A stretch of DNA of 64,000 bases from Streptomyces minutiscleroticus (GTDB taxonomy: Bacteria > Actinomycetota > Actinomycetes > Streptomycetales > Streptomycetaceae), in contig NZ_BMVU01000011.1 in the NCBI RefSeq assembly GCF_014650875.1, positions 62,001 through 126,000 on the forward strand, given 5' to 3'. A model generated the notes under the pieces. That model was given only the letters and a program-made list of their open reading frames with translations, was not told the DNA's origin and did not search any database. Position 1 is the first letter of the stretch, and each line of letters opens with the position of its first letter. The position numbers and the translations under genes were made by a program. Positions 25,498 to 33,679 of this stretch are shown one piece after another.

Positions 25498-26565
25498 GTG
25501 ACCGAGTGGAGCGACTGGCGGGCGGTGGCCGCGGCGACGGGGCCGGGGGACCGCGTGGCGGCGGAGGAGGGCGTACGGCTCGCCTACCGCAGTGCGGGGC
25601 TGGCGGAACCCGCGCACATCGTGTGGGCGCGCTCGCCGCGTGAGGCGGTGCGCCTGCTGGCCGGCGCGGCGGACGCGGCGGGGAGCGGGACGGCTGACGC
25701 GGCGGGGGAGGGGGCCGCCGCGCTGCCGCGGGCGACCGGGCGCAGCGTCCGCGAGAGGGTCCGCAGCCGCCCGTGGGCCGCCGAGCGCGACCGGCTGCAC
25801 GCGCGCCTGGGCGCGGCGGGCTGGGCCGCCCACTGGCGGGGCACCGGGGCGGGGCTGTGGGAGACGACCGGCTCCCTCGTCGACCGCGTGCGGACGGCCG
25901 TGGTCACGGAACTCGCCGCGGGGGACGGGCACGAGGAGACGGACGTCAGACTGCTCCTGCTGGACGCGGTCCTGGGCCAGCACGACGCCGCCTGGCTCTG
26001 CGCCTTCGACACAGGACCCGGTACGCCGCTGGAGGGGCTGGCGGCCGTCGCCCGCGAGGCCGGCTGGTGGTGGCCCTACGAGGACGTGGCGGTCGTCTGC
26101 GAGCGCCCCACGGAGCTGCACCGCGACGAGGCGGGCCGGCTCGACCGGGCAGACGGGCCCGCCCTGGCCCACTCCGACGGCTTCCGGCTGCACGCCTGGC
26201 ACGGCCTCCCGGTCCCCGCCGAACTCCTCGACGAGCTCGGCTCCCTGACCCCGGAGCGCATCCGCGCCGAGGAGAACGCGGAACTGCGCCGCGTCATGCT
26301 GGAGCACTACGGCTACGACCGCTACCTGGAGGAGTCCGGGGCGGTCCCGCTGCACCGCGACGACACGGGTGTCCTGTGGCGGGTCCACCTTCCCGGCGAC
26401 GAGGACGTGGTGATGGTCGAGGTCGTCAACTCCACCCCGGAGCCCGACGGCACGAGCCGCACGTACTGGCTCCGGGTGCCGCCCACGACCCGGACGGCGC
26501 GCGAAGGGGTGGCCTGGACGTTCGGCCTGAGCGCGGACGAGTACGAACCGGTGCGGCAGACCTGA
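25498..26565 (+). CDS. DUF6745 protein
   Basis: A 355-residue soluble protein assigned to DUF6745 from the characteristic WWWPYEDVAVVCERPTELHRD, GPALAHSDGFRLHAWHG and EHYGYDRYLEE segments in the C-terminal half. The N-terminal half is Ala/Arg-rich and variable. No catalytic motif is recognised. GTG 25498 has GGGGAGGAA upstream. It lies 122 bases after the 108-residue gene, and the spacer contains short GACGAGCAACG repeats. Function unknown; the linkage to the STM4015 cassette is the main clue. Confidence 0.75.
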   Translation: MTEWSDWRAVAAATGPGDRVAAEEGVRLAYRSAGLAEPAHIVWARSPREAVRLLAGAADAAGSGTADAAGEGAAALPRATGRSVRERVRSRPWAAERDRLHARLGAAGWAAHWRGTGAGLWETTGSLVDRVRTAVVTELAAGDGHEETDVRLLLLDAVLGQHDAAWLCAFDTGPGTPLEGLAAVAREAGWWWPYEDVAVVCERPTELHRDEAGRLDRADGPALAHSDGFRLHAWHGLPVPAELLDELGSLTPERIRAEENAELRRVMLEHYGYDRYLEESGAVPLHRDDTGVLWRVHLPGDEDVVMVEVVNSTPEPDGTSRTYWLRVPPTTRTAREGVAWTFGLSADEYEPVRQT

Positions 26566-26769
26566 GCCGACGACCGTACGCCGCAGGCCCGGACGCGAAG
26601 GGCCCGCGCACCGGCGGCCCGTACGCCGAAGGTCCGCGCCCCGGCGGTCACGCGGCCGGGGGCGTGGTTCGCCCGCCGTACCCGCGTGCGGCTCGCCCGC
26701 CGCGCCCGCCGCGCACACGGCCGGTCCTCGCCGGTTCCGCGGCCCGGGCGGCGGGCTGAGGCGACGCGC

Positions 26770-27231
26770 TCAGCCGACGCGGGAGACGTTGGTGGTCAGC
26801 AGGCGGAGGATGTCCTTGGCGGCCTCGTGCTGCTGCGGGGTCAGGCCCATGGCGTCGCCGATGGCGGTCGGCACGCAGCGCGCCCGGTTCCGCAGCGACC
26901 GCCCCTCGTCGGTGAGGCTGACGGTCACCGACCGCTCGTCGTCGGCGCGCCGCTGCCGGAGCACGAGGCCGGCCGTCTCCAGCCGCTTGATCAGCGGTGA
27001 CAGGGTGCTGGACTCCAGTTGCAGGGCCGTGCCGATGTCGCGCACCGAGACCGAGTCACGGTCCCACAGCACCAGCATGACCAGATACTGCGGGTAGGTG
27101 AGGCCCAGCTCGTCGAGCAGGGGCCGGTAGCGGGCGGTGACCGCGCGGGAGGCCGCGTACAGGGCGAAGCAGAGCTGGTCGTCGAGCAGCAGGGAGTACG
27201 CCTCGGCCGTGTCGCCGTGTTCTGTCGTCAT
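26770..27231 (-). CDS. OhrR-like MarR regulator
   Basis: A 153-residue MarR protein with DDQLCFALYAASRAVTARYR at the N-terminus. The Cys (residue 21) and the surrounding Tyr residues are the peroxide-sensing arrangement of OhrR-type regulators. The winged helix is VSVRDIGTALQLESSTLSPL with wing RRADDERSVTV. ATG 27231 is preceded by GGCGGAG. It is divergent from an HSL-type esterase rather than the usual ohr peroxidase gene, and a near-perfect 18-bp dyad lies between. Likely repressor released by organic hydroperoxide or another electrophile. Confidence 0.88.
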   Translation of the reverse strand: MTTEHGDTAEAYSLLLDDQLCFALYAASRAVTARYRPLLDELGLTYPQYLVMLVLWDRDSVSVRDIGTALQLESSTLSPLIKRLETAGLVLRQRRADDERSVTVSLTDEGRSLRNRARCVPTAIGDAMGLTPQQHEAAKDILRLLTTNVSRVG

Positions 27232-27322
27232 GTCTCCGCCACCCGTGGTTCGCCTTGTGGTCCGTCTGTGCAATCGACCCATTTTACCTCGCCATGGTGT
27301 CCCCGATGTGGTCGACGGCTAA

Positions 27323-27340
27323 TAAGTTGCGCGCGACTTA
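27323..27340. promoter_or_regulatory. OhrR/MarR operator dyad
   Basis: TAAGTTGCGCGCGACTTA matches its own reverse complement at 16 of 18 positions and lies between the divergent marR and esterase genes. The spacing of TAAGT and ACTTA half-sites suits an OhrR-type dimer. It is about 90 bases from each start codon. Confidence 0.65.
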
Positions 27341-27430
27341 ATCGAGCGCTACTTTGCATGTGTGCCCGCCGGACCGGCTCGCACGAACCGCCGGAGCCGC
27401 CCGCCCCGGCCCGCATTGGAGGAGACCCTC

Positions 27431-28402
27431 ATGAGCGAGAACTTCGACTCCCGCCCCGTCCTGGAGCCCGCCGCGCGGGCCTTCGCGGAGGCCACCGCGA
27501 ACCCGCCGTACCTGTTCGACCTCGGGCCGGTGGAGGGCCGCAAGACGGTCGACGAGGTGCAGTCGGGCGAGATCGAGAAGCCCGCGGTCGACGAGGAGTG
27601 GGTGACGGTCGAGGGCGGTCCCACCGGTTCCGTCCGGGCCCGGATCGTCCGTCCGGCGGGTGCGACCGGCACGCTCCCGGTCGTCCTGTACATCCACGGC
27701 GCGGGCTGGGTGTTCGGCAACGCCCACACCCACGACCGCCTGGTGCGCGAGCTGGCCGTGGGGGCCGGTGCCGCGGTGGTCTTCCCCGAGTACGACCTCT
27801 CCCCGGAGGCCCGTTACCCGGTGGCCGTCGAGCAGAGCTACGCGGTCGCCCGCTGGATCGTCGCCGAGGGTGCCGCCAACGGCCTGGACGCGGCGCGGCT
27901 CGCCGTCGCCGGCGACTCGGTCGGCGGCAACATGACCGCCGCGCTGACCCTGCTCGCCAAGGAGCGCGGCGACGTGGCCTTCGTCCGGCAGGTGCTGTTC
28001 TACCCGGTCACCGACGCCGCCTTCGACACGCCGTCCTACCACCAGTTCGCGGAAGGCTACTTCCTGCGCCGGGACGCCATGCAGTGGTTCTGGGACCAGT
28101 ACACGACCGACGAGGCCGAGCGCGCCCAGATCACCGCCTCCCCGCTGCGCGCCACCACCGAGCAGCTCACCGGGCTGCCCCCGGCGCTGGTCATCACCGC
28201 CGAGGCCGACGTGCTGCGCGACGAGGGCGAGGCCTACGCGGCCAAGCTGCGCGAGGCGGGCGTCCCCGTGACCGCCGTCCGCTACACGGGCGTCATCCAC
28301 GACTTCGTGATGCTCAACGCGCTCCGTGAGACGCAGGCCGCCGAAGGCGCCATCACCCAGGCGGTCACCGTCCTGAAGAAGTCCTTCGCCGCCGCGGAGT
28401 GA
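27431..28402 (+). CDS. HSL-family alpha/beta hydrolase (esterase/lipase)
   Basis: A 323-residue cytosolic carboxylesterase of the hormone-sensitive-lipase family. The oxyanion-hole motif is HGAGW (HGGGW variant) at YIHGAGWVFGNAH, the nucleophile elbow GDSVGGN, the acid Asp probably in AEADVLRDEGEAY and the catalytic His in TGVIHDFVMLN. Start ATG 27431 has GGAG at about -10. It is the likely target of the divergent OhrR-like regulator. Similar enzymes hydrolyse short acyl esters; physiological substrate unknown. Confidence 0.9.
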   Translation: MSENFDSRPVLEPAARAFAEATANPPYLFDLGPVEGRKTVDEVQSGEIEKPAVDEEWVTVEGGPTGSVRARIVRPAGATGTLPVVLYIHGAGWVFGNAHTHDRLVRELAVGAGAAVVFPEYDLSPEARYPVAVEQSYAVARWIVAEGAANGLDAARLAVAGDSVGGNMTAALTLLAKERGDVAFVRQVLFYPVTDAAFDTPSYHQFAEGYFLRRDAMQWFWDQYTTDEAERAQITASPLRATTEQLTGLPPALVITAEADVLRDEGEAYAAKLREAGVPVTAVRYTGVIHDFVMLNALRETQAAEGAITQAVTVLKKSFAAAE

Positions 28403-28403
28403 C

Positions 28404-28438
28404 CGGGGACGGTCCGCCCGGCGGGCGGACCGTCCCCG
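28404..28438. terminator. 16-bp terminator hairpin after esterase gene
   Basis: Bases 28404-28419 pair perfectly with 28423-28438 across a three-base loop, beginning two bases after the esterase stop codon. Confidence 0.75.
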
Positions 28439-28640
28439 ACAGAGGGGAGCCGCCCCGTCCCACCGCCCGACGTGCCGCCCGGCGCGCCGGGCGGTGTCGC
28501 GTCAGGGCGAACCGTACGGACCGCGCGTACGTGGGGCCGGGCCGGCCGCGCGGGCGGGGCCGGCCGGGCATGCGTCGTACGGCCCGGGCCGGCATGTGCC
28601 GCGCGGGCCGGCCGACAGTTCCGGTCGGGGGTGTCCGGCC

Positions 28641-28698
28641 GGGCGGAGCGGCCCACCGGGGCGGACCGGCCGCTCCGCCCCGGTGGGCCGCTCCGCCC
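28641..28698. terminator. 25-bp perfect hairpin after the 55-aa gene
   Basis: Bases 28641-28665 are the exact reverse complement of 28674-28698, loop of eight. It lies 20 bases beyond the stop of the leftward 55-residue gene. Together with the hairpin at 28404 it accounts for most of this 315-base spacer; nothing else was seen there. Confidence 0.7.
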
Positions 28699-28717
28699 CG
28701 TCGGCCGGTCCGTTCCG

Positions 28718-28885
28718 TCAGATGGGACGGCCCCGCTTGAAGTCCATCGCTCGGCCCACGTCGCGCCACGTCCGCTCGGCCAGTTCGCGGACCTCCGCCG
28801 GAACGTCGCCGCGCTCCTGGAGGAGCCGGAAGTAGATGGGCGCTTCCTTCTCGTCCCCGGGCCTCGTGTCGAAGCGCCCGTCCAT
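28718..28885 (-). CDS. small hypothetical protein, 55 aa
   Basis: A short charged protein, MDGRFDTRPGDEKEAPIYF followed by a helical segment ending in ERTWRDVGRAMDFKRGRPI. No known domain. It is supported by a good AGAGGGA ribosome-binding site before ATG 28885, by regular codon composition, and by a strong terminator immediately after the stop. It is divergent from a MarR regulator with a perfect palindrome between them, so it is probably under that regulator. Confidence 0.65.
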   Translation of the reverse strand: MDGRFDTRPGDEKEAPIYFRLLQERGDVPAEVRELAERTWRDVGRAMDFKRGRPI

Positions 28886-29027
28886 CGAAATCCCTCTTCC
28901 GTCTCGTCCGGCAGCAGCCGCCGAGTCTACAAATGCGCCGATGGGCGTACACAAGGCGGTCCACATGCCGGGCGAACAGGTCGAACGGCCGTCCGGTGCC
29001 GCTTCGGGCGTTCGAGGCGACCATGGA

Positions 29028-29043
29028 ACACCTATATAGGTGT
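29028..29043. promoter_or_regulatory. 16-bp perfect palindrome, MarR operator
   Basis: ACACCTATATAGGTGT is a perfect palindrome centred between the divergent 55-aa gene and marR, ending 17 bases before the marR GTG. Its A/T core probably overlaps the marR promoter, giving direct autorepression. Confidence 0.75.
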
Positions 29044-29060
29044 GTGATACAAATTTCTGC

Positions 29061-29531
29061 GTGAGTGACGAACAGGATTTCGAGGGCGTCGCCGCGCTGC
29101 TGGACGGCATGGCCGTGCTCGCGGTGCGGCACCTGGCCACCCGGGAGATCAGCTTCACCACGGCCTCGACGCTGTCCCGGCTGGCGCGCAACGGCCCCCA
29201 GCGGCTCACACGCCTCGCGGCCGAGGAGGGTGTCGCCCAGCCCTCCATGACCCAGCTGGTCCAGCGCCTGGTCAAGCAGGGGCTCGTGGCACGGGTGGGC
29301 GACCCGGAGGACGGCCGCGTGGTGCTGGTGAGCATCACCGACGCGGGCCGGGAGGTCCTGCGCGGGCGCCGGGAGGCGCGCGTCGCCCGGCTCGCGGCCC
29401 TGCTGGACACCCTCCCCGCCGAGGACCGGCAGGCGCTCGCCGAGGCGGCCCGTATCGGCGCGCCCGCCCTCGGGCGCCTCACCGAGAACGCCCTGAGCCT
29501 GGAACGCCTCACGGACGAACCCCCGGCCTGA
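29061..29531 (+). CDS. MarR-family regulator
   Basis: A 156-residue MarR protein. Dimerisation helices flank a winged helix: ISFTTASTLSRLARNGPQ, LAAEEGVAQPSMTQLVQRLV (recognition helix) and the wing RVGDPEDGRVVLVS. No conserved Cys, so it is not OhrR-type. GTG 29061 has no ribosome-binding site; the A/T-rich GATACAAAT just upstream could be a -10 element of a leaderless transcript. An MFS exporter gene follows 134 bases downstream on the same strand, so it most likely controls efflux. Confidence 0.85.
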   Translation: MSDEQDFEGVAALLDGMAVLAVRHLATREISFTTASTLSRLARNGPQRLTRLAAEEGVAQPSMTQLVQRLVKQGLVARVGDPEDGRVVLVSITDAGREVLRGRREARVARLAALLDTLPAEDRQALAEAARIGAPALGRLTENALSLERLTDEPPA

Positions 29532-29665
29532 CCGCGGCCGCCGGCCCGCCCCGTGAGCGGCGGCCCCCGGCCGGGCGTCCCGGCCCGGTCCGTCCGCCTC
29601 CGGCCTGACGGAGTGTCAGCGCCGGTACCCGTGTCAGCACGCGTGCTTCACCACAGGAGTTCCGC

Positions 29666-30940
29666 TTGTCACAGCATCGGACAGCCGCAGCCAATCCGTT
29701 CAGGCAGCCGAAGGCCGTGTGGGCCGTGGCCTTCGCCTGCGTGATCTCCTTCATGGGCATCGGCCTGGTGGACCCGATCCTGCCCTCGCTCTCGCACGAC
29801 CTGCACGCCACCCCCAGCCAGGTGTCACTGCTGTTCACCAGCTATCTGGTGGTCACCGCCGTCGCCATGCTGGTCACCGGCTTCGTCTCCAGCCGGATCG
29901 GCGCCAAGCGCACCCTGGCGGCCGGACTCGCGGTCATCGTGGTGTTCAGCGCGCTCGCCGGCGCCTCCGGCAGCATCAGCGGCATCGTCGGCTTCCGCGC
30001 CGGGTGGGGGCTCGGCAACGCCCTCTTCATCGCCACGTCCCTCGCGGTGATCGTCGGCTCCGCCAGCGGCGGCTTCGCCGGGGCCGTCATCCTGTACGAG
30101 ACCGCGCTCGGCATCGGCATCGCCATCGGCCCGCTGCTCGGCGGCGAGCTGGGCGGCATCAGCTGGCGCGGCCCCTTCCTCGGCGTCGCCGTCCTGATGG
30201 CCGTCGCGCTCGTCGCGACGCTCGCCCTGGTCCGGCCCACGCCCAGGCCCGAACGGCGCGCCTCGGTCCTCGACCCGCTCAAGGCCCTGCGCCACCGCGG
30301 CCTGCTCACCATGGGCCTGACCGCGCTGCTCTACAACTGGGGCTTCTTCACCGTCCTCGGCTACGCGCCGTTCCCGATGGACCTCGGCACCCACGAGCTC
30401 GGCTACGTCTTCACCGGCTGGGGCGTCCTGGTCGCTGTCTTCTCCGTGTTCGGCGCGCCCCGGCTCCAGGAGCGCCTGGGCATCGCGAAGGCGCTGTACC
30501 TCAACCTGGCGCTGTTCGCGGCCGACATCCTGGCCATCGCCCTGTTCACGGAGGACAGGACCGTACTGATCGTGTGCGTGGTCGTCGCGGGCGCCTTCAT
30601 CGGCATCAACAACACCATCACCACCCAGGCGGTGATGACGGCCGCCCCGGTCGAGCGCCCCACCGCCTCCGCGGCCTACGGCTTCGTCCGCTTCATCGGC
30701 GGCGGCCTCGCCCCGTACGCGGCGGGGAGGCTGGCCGAGCACTCCGGCGTCCACGCGCCCTTCTACGCCGGCGCGGCGGCCGTCGCGGCCGGCATCCTCG
30801 TCCTGGCCACCGGCCACTCCCTGCTCGCGCAGGCCGAGCGGAACCAGCGCGAGGAGGCGGCCCGCGCCGCGGCCGGGGAAGGGCAGCGCGAGCGGCTGGA
30901 GGACCGGGCCCTGGCGGAGGACGTCGGTTCGGCCTCCTGA
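29666..30940 (+). CDS. MFS drug-efflux-type transporter, DHA1-like
   Basis: A 424-residue transporter with 12 predicted TM segments. Family features are ISFMGIGLVDPILPSLSHDL in TM1, SRIGAKRTLAAGL between TM2 and TM3, and a TM5 antiporter-type stretch ETALGIGIAIGPLLGG that indicates export. The start is taken as TTG 29666 because ACAGGAG precedes it with proper spacing. The C-terminal tail is hydrophilic and Ala/Arg/Glu-rich. Position behind marR suggests inducible export of a toxic compound. Convergent with sulP; a bidirectional terminator separates them. Confidence 0.88.
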   Translation: MSQHRTAAANPFRQPKAVWAVAFACVISFMGIGLVDPILPSLSHDLHATPSQVSLLFTSYLVVTAVAMLVTGFVSSRIGAKRTLAAGLAVIVVFSALAGASGSISGIVGFRAGWGLGNALFIATSLAVIVGSASGGFAGAVILYETALGIGIAIGPLLGGELGGISWRGPFLGVAVLMAVALVATLALVRPTPRPERRASVLDPLKALRHRGLLTMGLTALLYNWGFFTVLGYAPFPMDLGTHELGYVFTGWGVLVAVFSVFGAPRLQERLGIAKALYLNLALFAADILAIALFTEDRTVLIVCVVVAGAFIGINNTITTQAVMTAAPVERPTASAAYGFVRFIGGGLAPYAAGRLAEHSGVHAPFYAGAAAVAAGILVLATGHSLLAQAERNQREEAARAAAGEGQRERLEDRALAEDVGSAS

Positions 30941-30953
30941 CCGACCGCCGACG

Positions 30954-31006
30954 CCGTACGGGAGCGCCCCGGTGGACCGTGTGTCCACCGGGGCGCTCCC
31001 GTACGG
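30954..31006. terminator. 24-bp bidirectional terminator
   Basis: Bases 30954-30977 are the exact reverse complement of 30983-31006, with a five-base loop. It sits between the convergent MFS (stop 30940) and SulP (stop 31014) genes. Confidence 0.85.
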
Positions 31007-31013
31007 GTGTGGC

Positions 31014-32528
31014 TCAGTGGGCGGCCAGCTCGCCGCTCAGCCGGCCGTGCAGGGCGGCGCTCTGCTCGTTCAGGCCGACGATCTCGACGCGCTTGCCGCG
31101 CTGGGCGTACTTCGCCTCGACGGCGTCCAGCGCGGCCACCGAGGAGGCGTCCCAGACGTGCGCGGACGTCAGGTCGACGACGATCTCGTCGGGGTCGCCG
31201 CTGTAGTCGAACTGCGTGACCAGGTCGTTGGCCGAGGCGAAGAACAGCTCGCCGGTCACCGTGTACACGACGCGGGTGCCGTCCGGGTCGGTGACGGCCG
31301 TGACCCGGGCCAGGTGGGCGACGCGCCGCGCGAAGACGACCACGGCCGTGAGGGAGCCCACGACCACACCGATCGCGAGGTTGTGGGTGGCGACCACGCA
31401 CGCGACGGTCACGACCATGACGGTGATCTCGCCCGCGGGCATCCGCCGCAGCGTCCCCGGCGCGACCGAGTGCCAGTCGAAGGTCGCGAACGACACCATC
31501 ACCATGACGGCGACCAGGGCGGCCATGGGGATGTCGGAGACGACCGGGCCGAAGACGATGCACAGCACCATCAGGAAGGCGCCCGCGAGGAACGTCGACA
31601 GCCGCGTACGGGCGCCCGACACCCTCACGTTGATCATCGTCTGGCCGATCATCGCGCAGCCGCCCATGCCGCCGAAGAAGCCGGTGACGATGTTCGCGAT
31701 CCCCTGGCCGACGGACTCGCGGGTCTTGTCGGAGCGGGTGTCGGTGATGTCGTCGACCAACTGGGCGGTCATCAGCGACTCCATGAGGCCCACCAGGGCC
31801 ATGGCCAGCGCGTACGGGGCCACGACCTGCAGCGTGTGCAGGGTGAACGGCACGTCCGGCAGGCCCGGCACGGGCAGCGCGGACGGCAGGGCGCCCTTGT
31901 CGCCCACGGTGGGCACAGCGATGCCCGCGCCCACGGTGAGCGCGGTGAGGACCACGATGGACACCAGCGGGGCCGGGACCGCCTTGGTGATCCGCGGGAA
32001 GAACACCATCAGGGCCAGCGCGGCGGCCAGCAGCGGGTACACGGGCCACGGCACGCCGGTCAGCTCCGGCAGCTGCGCCATGAAGATCAGGATCGCGAGC
32101 GCGTTGACGAAGCCGACCATCACCGAGCGCGGCACGAACCGCATCAGCTTCGCCACCCCGAGCGCGCCCAGCACCACCTGGAACACACCGGCCAGGATGA
32201 CCGCCGCGACCAGGTGGCCGAAGCCGTGCTCGCGGTTGAGCGGTGCGATGACCAGGGCGACGGCGCCGGTCGCCGCGGAGATCATCGCCGGGCGGCCGCC
32301 GACGACCGCGATGGTCACGGCCATGGTGAAGGAGGCGAACAGCCCGATGGCCGGGTCGACCCCGGCGATGATCGAGAACGAGATGGCCTCGGGGATCAGG
32401 GCGAGCGCGACGACGAGGCCGCCCAGCACCTCGGTGCGCCACACCTTGGGGTCGGAGAGCCAGTCGGGGCGCAGCCGGCGGGGCCGTGCGGCAGGGGAGG
32501 GGGCGGCGGGGGACAACGGGGTGACCAC
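31014..32528 (-). CDS. SulP-family anion transporter with STAS domain
   Basis: A 504-residue SulP transporter. About 12 TM segments span residues 25-385, with family signatures ALIPEAISFSIIAGVDPAIGLFA and TGFFGGMGGCAMIGQTMINV. A C-terminal STAS domain (about 400-495) contains VVDLTSAHVWDASSVAALDAVE, where the Asp/Ser pair is a regulatory phosphorylation site in related proteins. Substrate may be sulfate, bicarbonate or a dicarboxylate. GTG 32528 follows a possible -10 TAGTAC, as in leaderless genes; GTG 32555 is an alternative start. Confidence 0.88.
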   Translation of the reverse strand: MVTPLSPAAPSPAARPRRLRPDWLSDPKVWRTEVLGGLVVALALIPEAISFSIIAGVDPAIGLFASFTMAVTIAVVGGRPAMISAATGAVALVIAPLNREHGFGHLVAAVILAGVFQVVLGALGVAKLMRFVPRSVMVGFVNALAILIFMAQLPELTGVPWPVYPLLAAALALMVFFPRITKAVPAPLVSIVVLTALTVGAGIAVPTVGDKGALPSALPVPGLPDVPFTLHTLQVVAPYALAMALVGLMESLMTAQLVDDITDTRSDKTRESVGQGIANIVTGFFGGMGGCAMIGQTMINVRVSGARTRLSTFLAGAFLMVLCIVFGPVVSDIPMAALVAVMVMVSFATFDWHSVAPGTLRRMPAGEITVMVVTVACVVATHNLAIGVVVGSLTAVVVFARRVAHLARVTAVTDPDGTRVVYTVTGELFFASANDLVTQFDYSGDPDEIVVDLTSAHVWDASSVAALDAVEAKYAQRGKRVEIVGLNEQSAALHGRLSGELAAH

Positions 32529-32973
32529 CTGTCGTACTAGGGCACACACCGGCACGGGCCGGACTGTGCGGGTCGGCGCGGGCGCGCCGGACGGCGCCCG
32601 CGGGCGGCCCGCGTCCGACGGGCCGGAGGATCACAAGGGGAGCGGGAACGGGTGCAACGGGTGCGGGGGAGCGGAAGAGGAGCGGGGAGAGGTCGGCTCG
32701 TCGGCCGTCGCGGCACGCGGCGGCCGGGGCCGCGTCAGCGGCCGGGCGTCACGGCGGACAGACGGCGGCGCGGGACGGCGGGGACACGCGCACACTCTCT
32801 CCTGCGGGACAATCGGACCTTCGCCGGGTCCTCGTCGACCACGGTGGGACAGCGGCGGGGCAGCCGCCCGGCCGCCCTCGGCTCCCGCAACTCTACCCTA
32901 ACGTTAGGGTAGGGATCGGCGCGGTGGCCGGGAGGGCGGCACGACCAGCGAAGAAGGGCCAGGACGTACGGGC
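32529..32973. other. intergenic region between sulP and merR
   Basis: 445 bases. The sulP promoter is expected near 32535-32560 (TAGTAC on the minus strand). The centre is GC-rich without a supported gene. A perfect 20-bp palindrome at 32893-32912 marks the merR promoter. Confidence 0.6.
32893..32912. promoter_or_regulatory. 20-bp perfect palindrome, MerR operator
   Basis: CTACCCTAACGTTAGGGTAG is a perfect palindrome 62 bases upstream of the merR start. MerR regulators bind such dyads inside an over-long promoter spacer, and this one is the only A/T-containing palindrome in the region. Confidence 0.8.
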
Positions 32974-33561
32974 GTGGACGACAGGCAGATGCAGATCGGC
33001 GACGACAGGCACATGCAGATCGGCGAGGTCGCCGCACGGACCGAGCTGTCCCTGCGCACCATCCGGCACTACGAGGAGACCGGCCTCGTCATCCCCTCCG
33101 CCCGCTCCCAGGGCGGTTTCCGCCTCTACACGGAGACGGACGTGGCCCGGCTGATGGTGATCCGCCGCATGAAGCCGCTCGGCTTCACCCTGGACGAGAT
33201 GCGCGACCTGCTGGACGCCACCGACCGGCTGGACTCCGACGCGTCCCCGTCCGGCGCCGGTGCGTCCCTGTCCGCGGAGGAGCGGACGGCCCTGCGCGAG
33301 CGGGTGCGCGCGTACGAGCGGACCGCGACCCGCAAGATCGAGGACCTGCGGGTCCAGCTGGCCCGTGCCGAGGACTTCGCGGCGACACTGCGCGCCCGCC
33401 TCGGCGACGGGGACGGCGTTGACGGCGCTGACAGTGTTGACACCGGCAACGGCGTTGACACCGGCAACGGCGTTGACACCGGCAACGGTGGCGGCGGTCA
33501 CGAGAGGGGCGGCGGCGCTCCGGGCCGAGGCGTCCGGTCTCTCGACCCGCCTGTGCGCTGA
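32974..33561 (+). CDS. MerR-family regulator with repeated N-terminus and C-terminal VNTR
   Basis: A 195-residue regulator. The MerR helix-turn-helix and wing are MQIGEVAARTELSLRTIRHY through SQGGFRLYTETDVARL. A helical linker (about 75-95) and a coiled-coil dimerisation helix (RERVRAYERTATRKIEDLRV) follow. Before the domain, DDRQMQIG/DDRHMQIG is a tandem 24-base duplication that offers three in-frame starts (GTG 32974, ATG 32989, ATG 33013). The tail contains VDTGNG three times from an 18-base repeat and is otherwise low complexity. No metal-binding Cys is present. Target is probably its own promoter; an additional target cannot be inferred. Confidence 0.85.
   Translation: MDDRQMQIGDDRHMQIGEVAARTELSLRTIRHYEETGLVIPSARSQGGFRLYTETDVARLMVIRRMKPLGFTLDEMRDLLDATDRLDSDASPSGAGASLSAEERTALRERVRAYERTATRKIEDLRVQLARAEDFAATLRARLGDGDGVDGADSVDTGNGVDTGNGVDTGNGGGGHERGGGAPGRGVRSLDPPVR
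32977..33024 (+). repeat. 24-bp tandem duplication at merR start
   Basis: Bases 32977-33000 and 33001-33024 differ at a single position. The duplication adds eight codons and a second ATG immediately before the canonical MerR N-terminus. Confidence 0.85.
33436..33489 (+). repeat. 18-bp tandem repeat, three copies, in merR tail
   Basis: Three consecutive copies (33436-33453, 33454-33471, 33472-33489) with one change at the last base, coding for VDTGNG each time. A likely variable-number repeat. Confidence 0.85.
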
Positions 33562-33679
33562 GGAAGCCGAGGCGGCGGCCGGAGGGTGCGCCGGTGCGGG
33601 TGACATGGGCGGTGTGCGCCCGTCACCCGCACCCGACGGCGTCGGTGCCGGCCGGCCGTGACGGCCTCGACCAGATGGT

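Noticed and set aside
19330..26565. Possibility that the STM4011 cassette is a RiPP cluster with a short precursor peptide gene.
   Set aside because: No small frame with a leader/core appearance and ribosome-binding site was found next to the radical SAM genes; STM4015 is a better substrate candidate.
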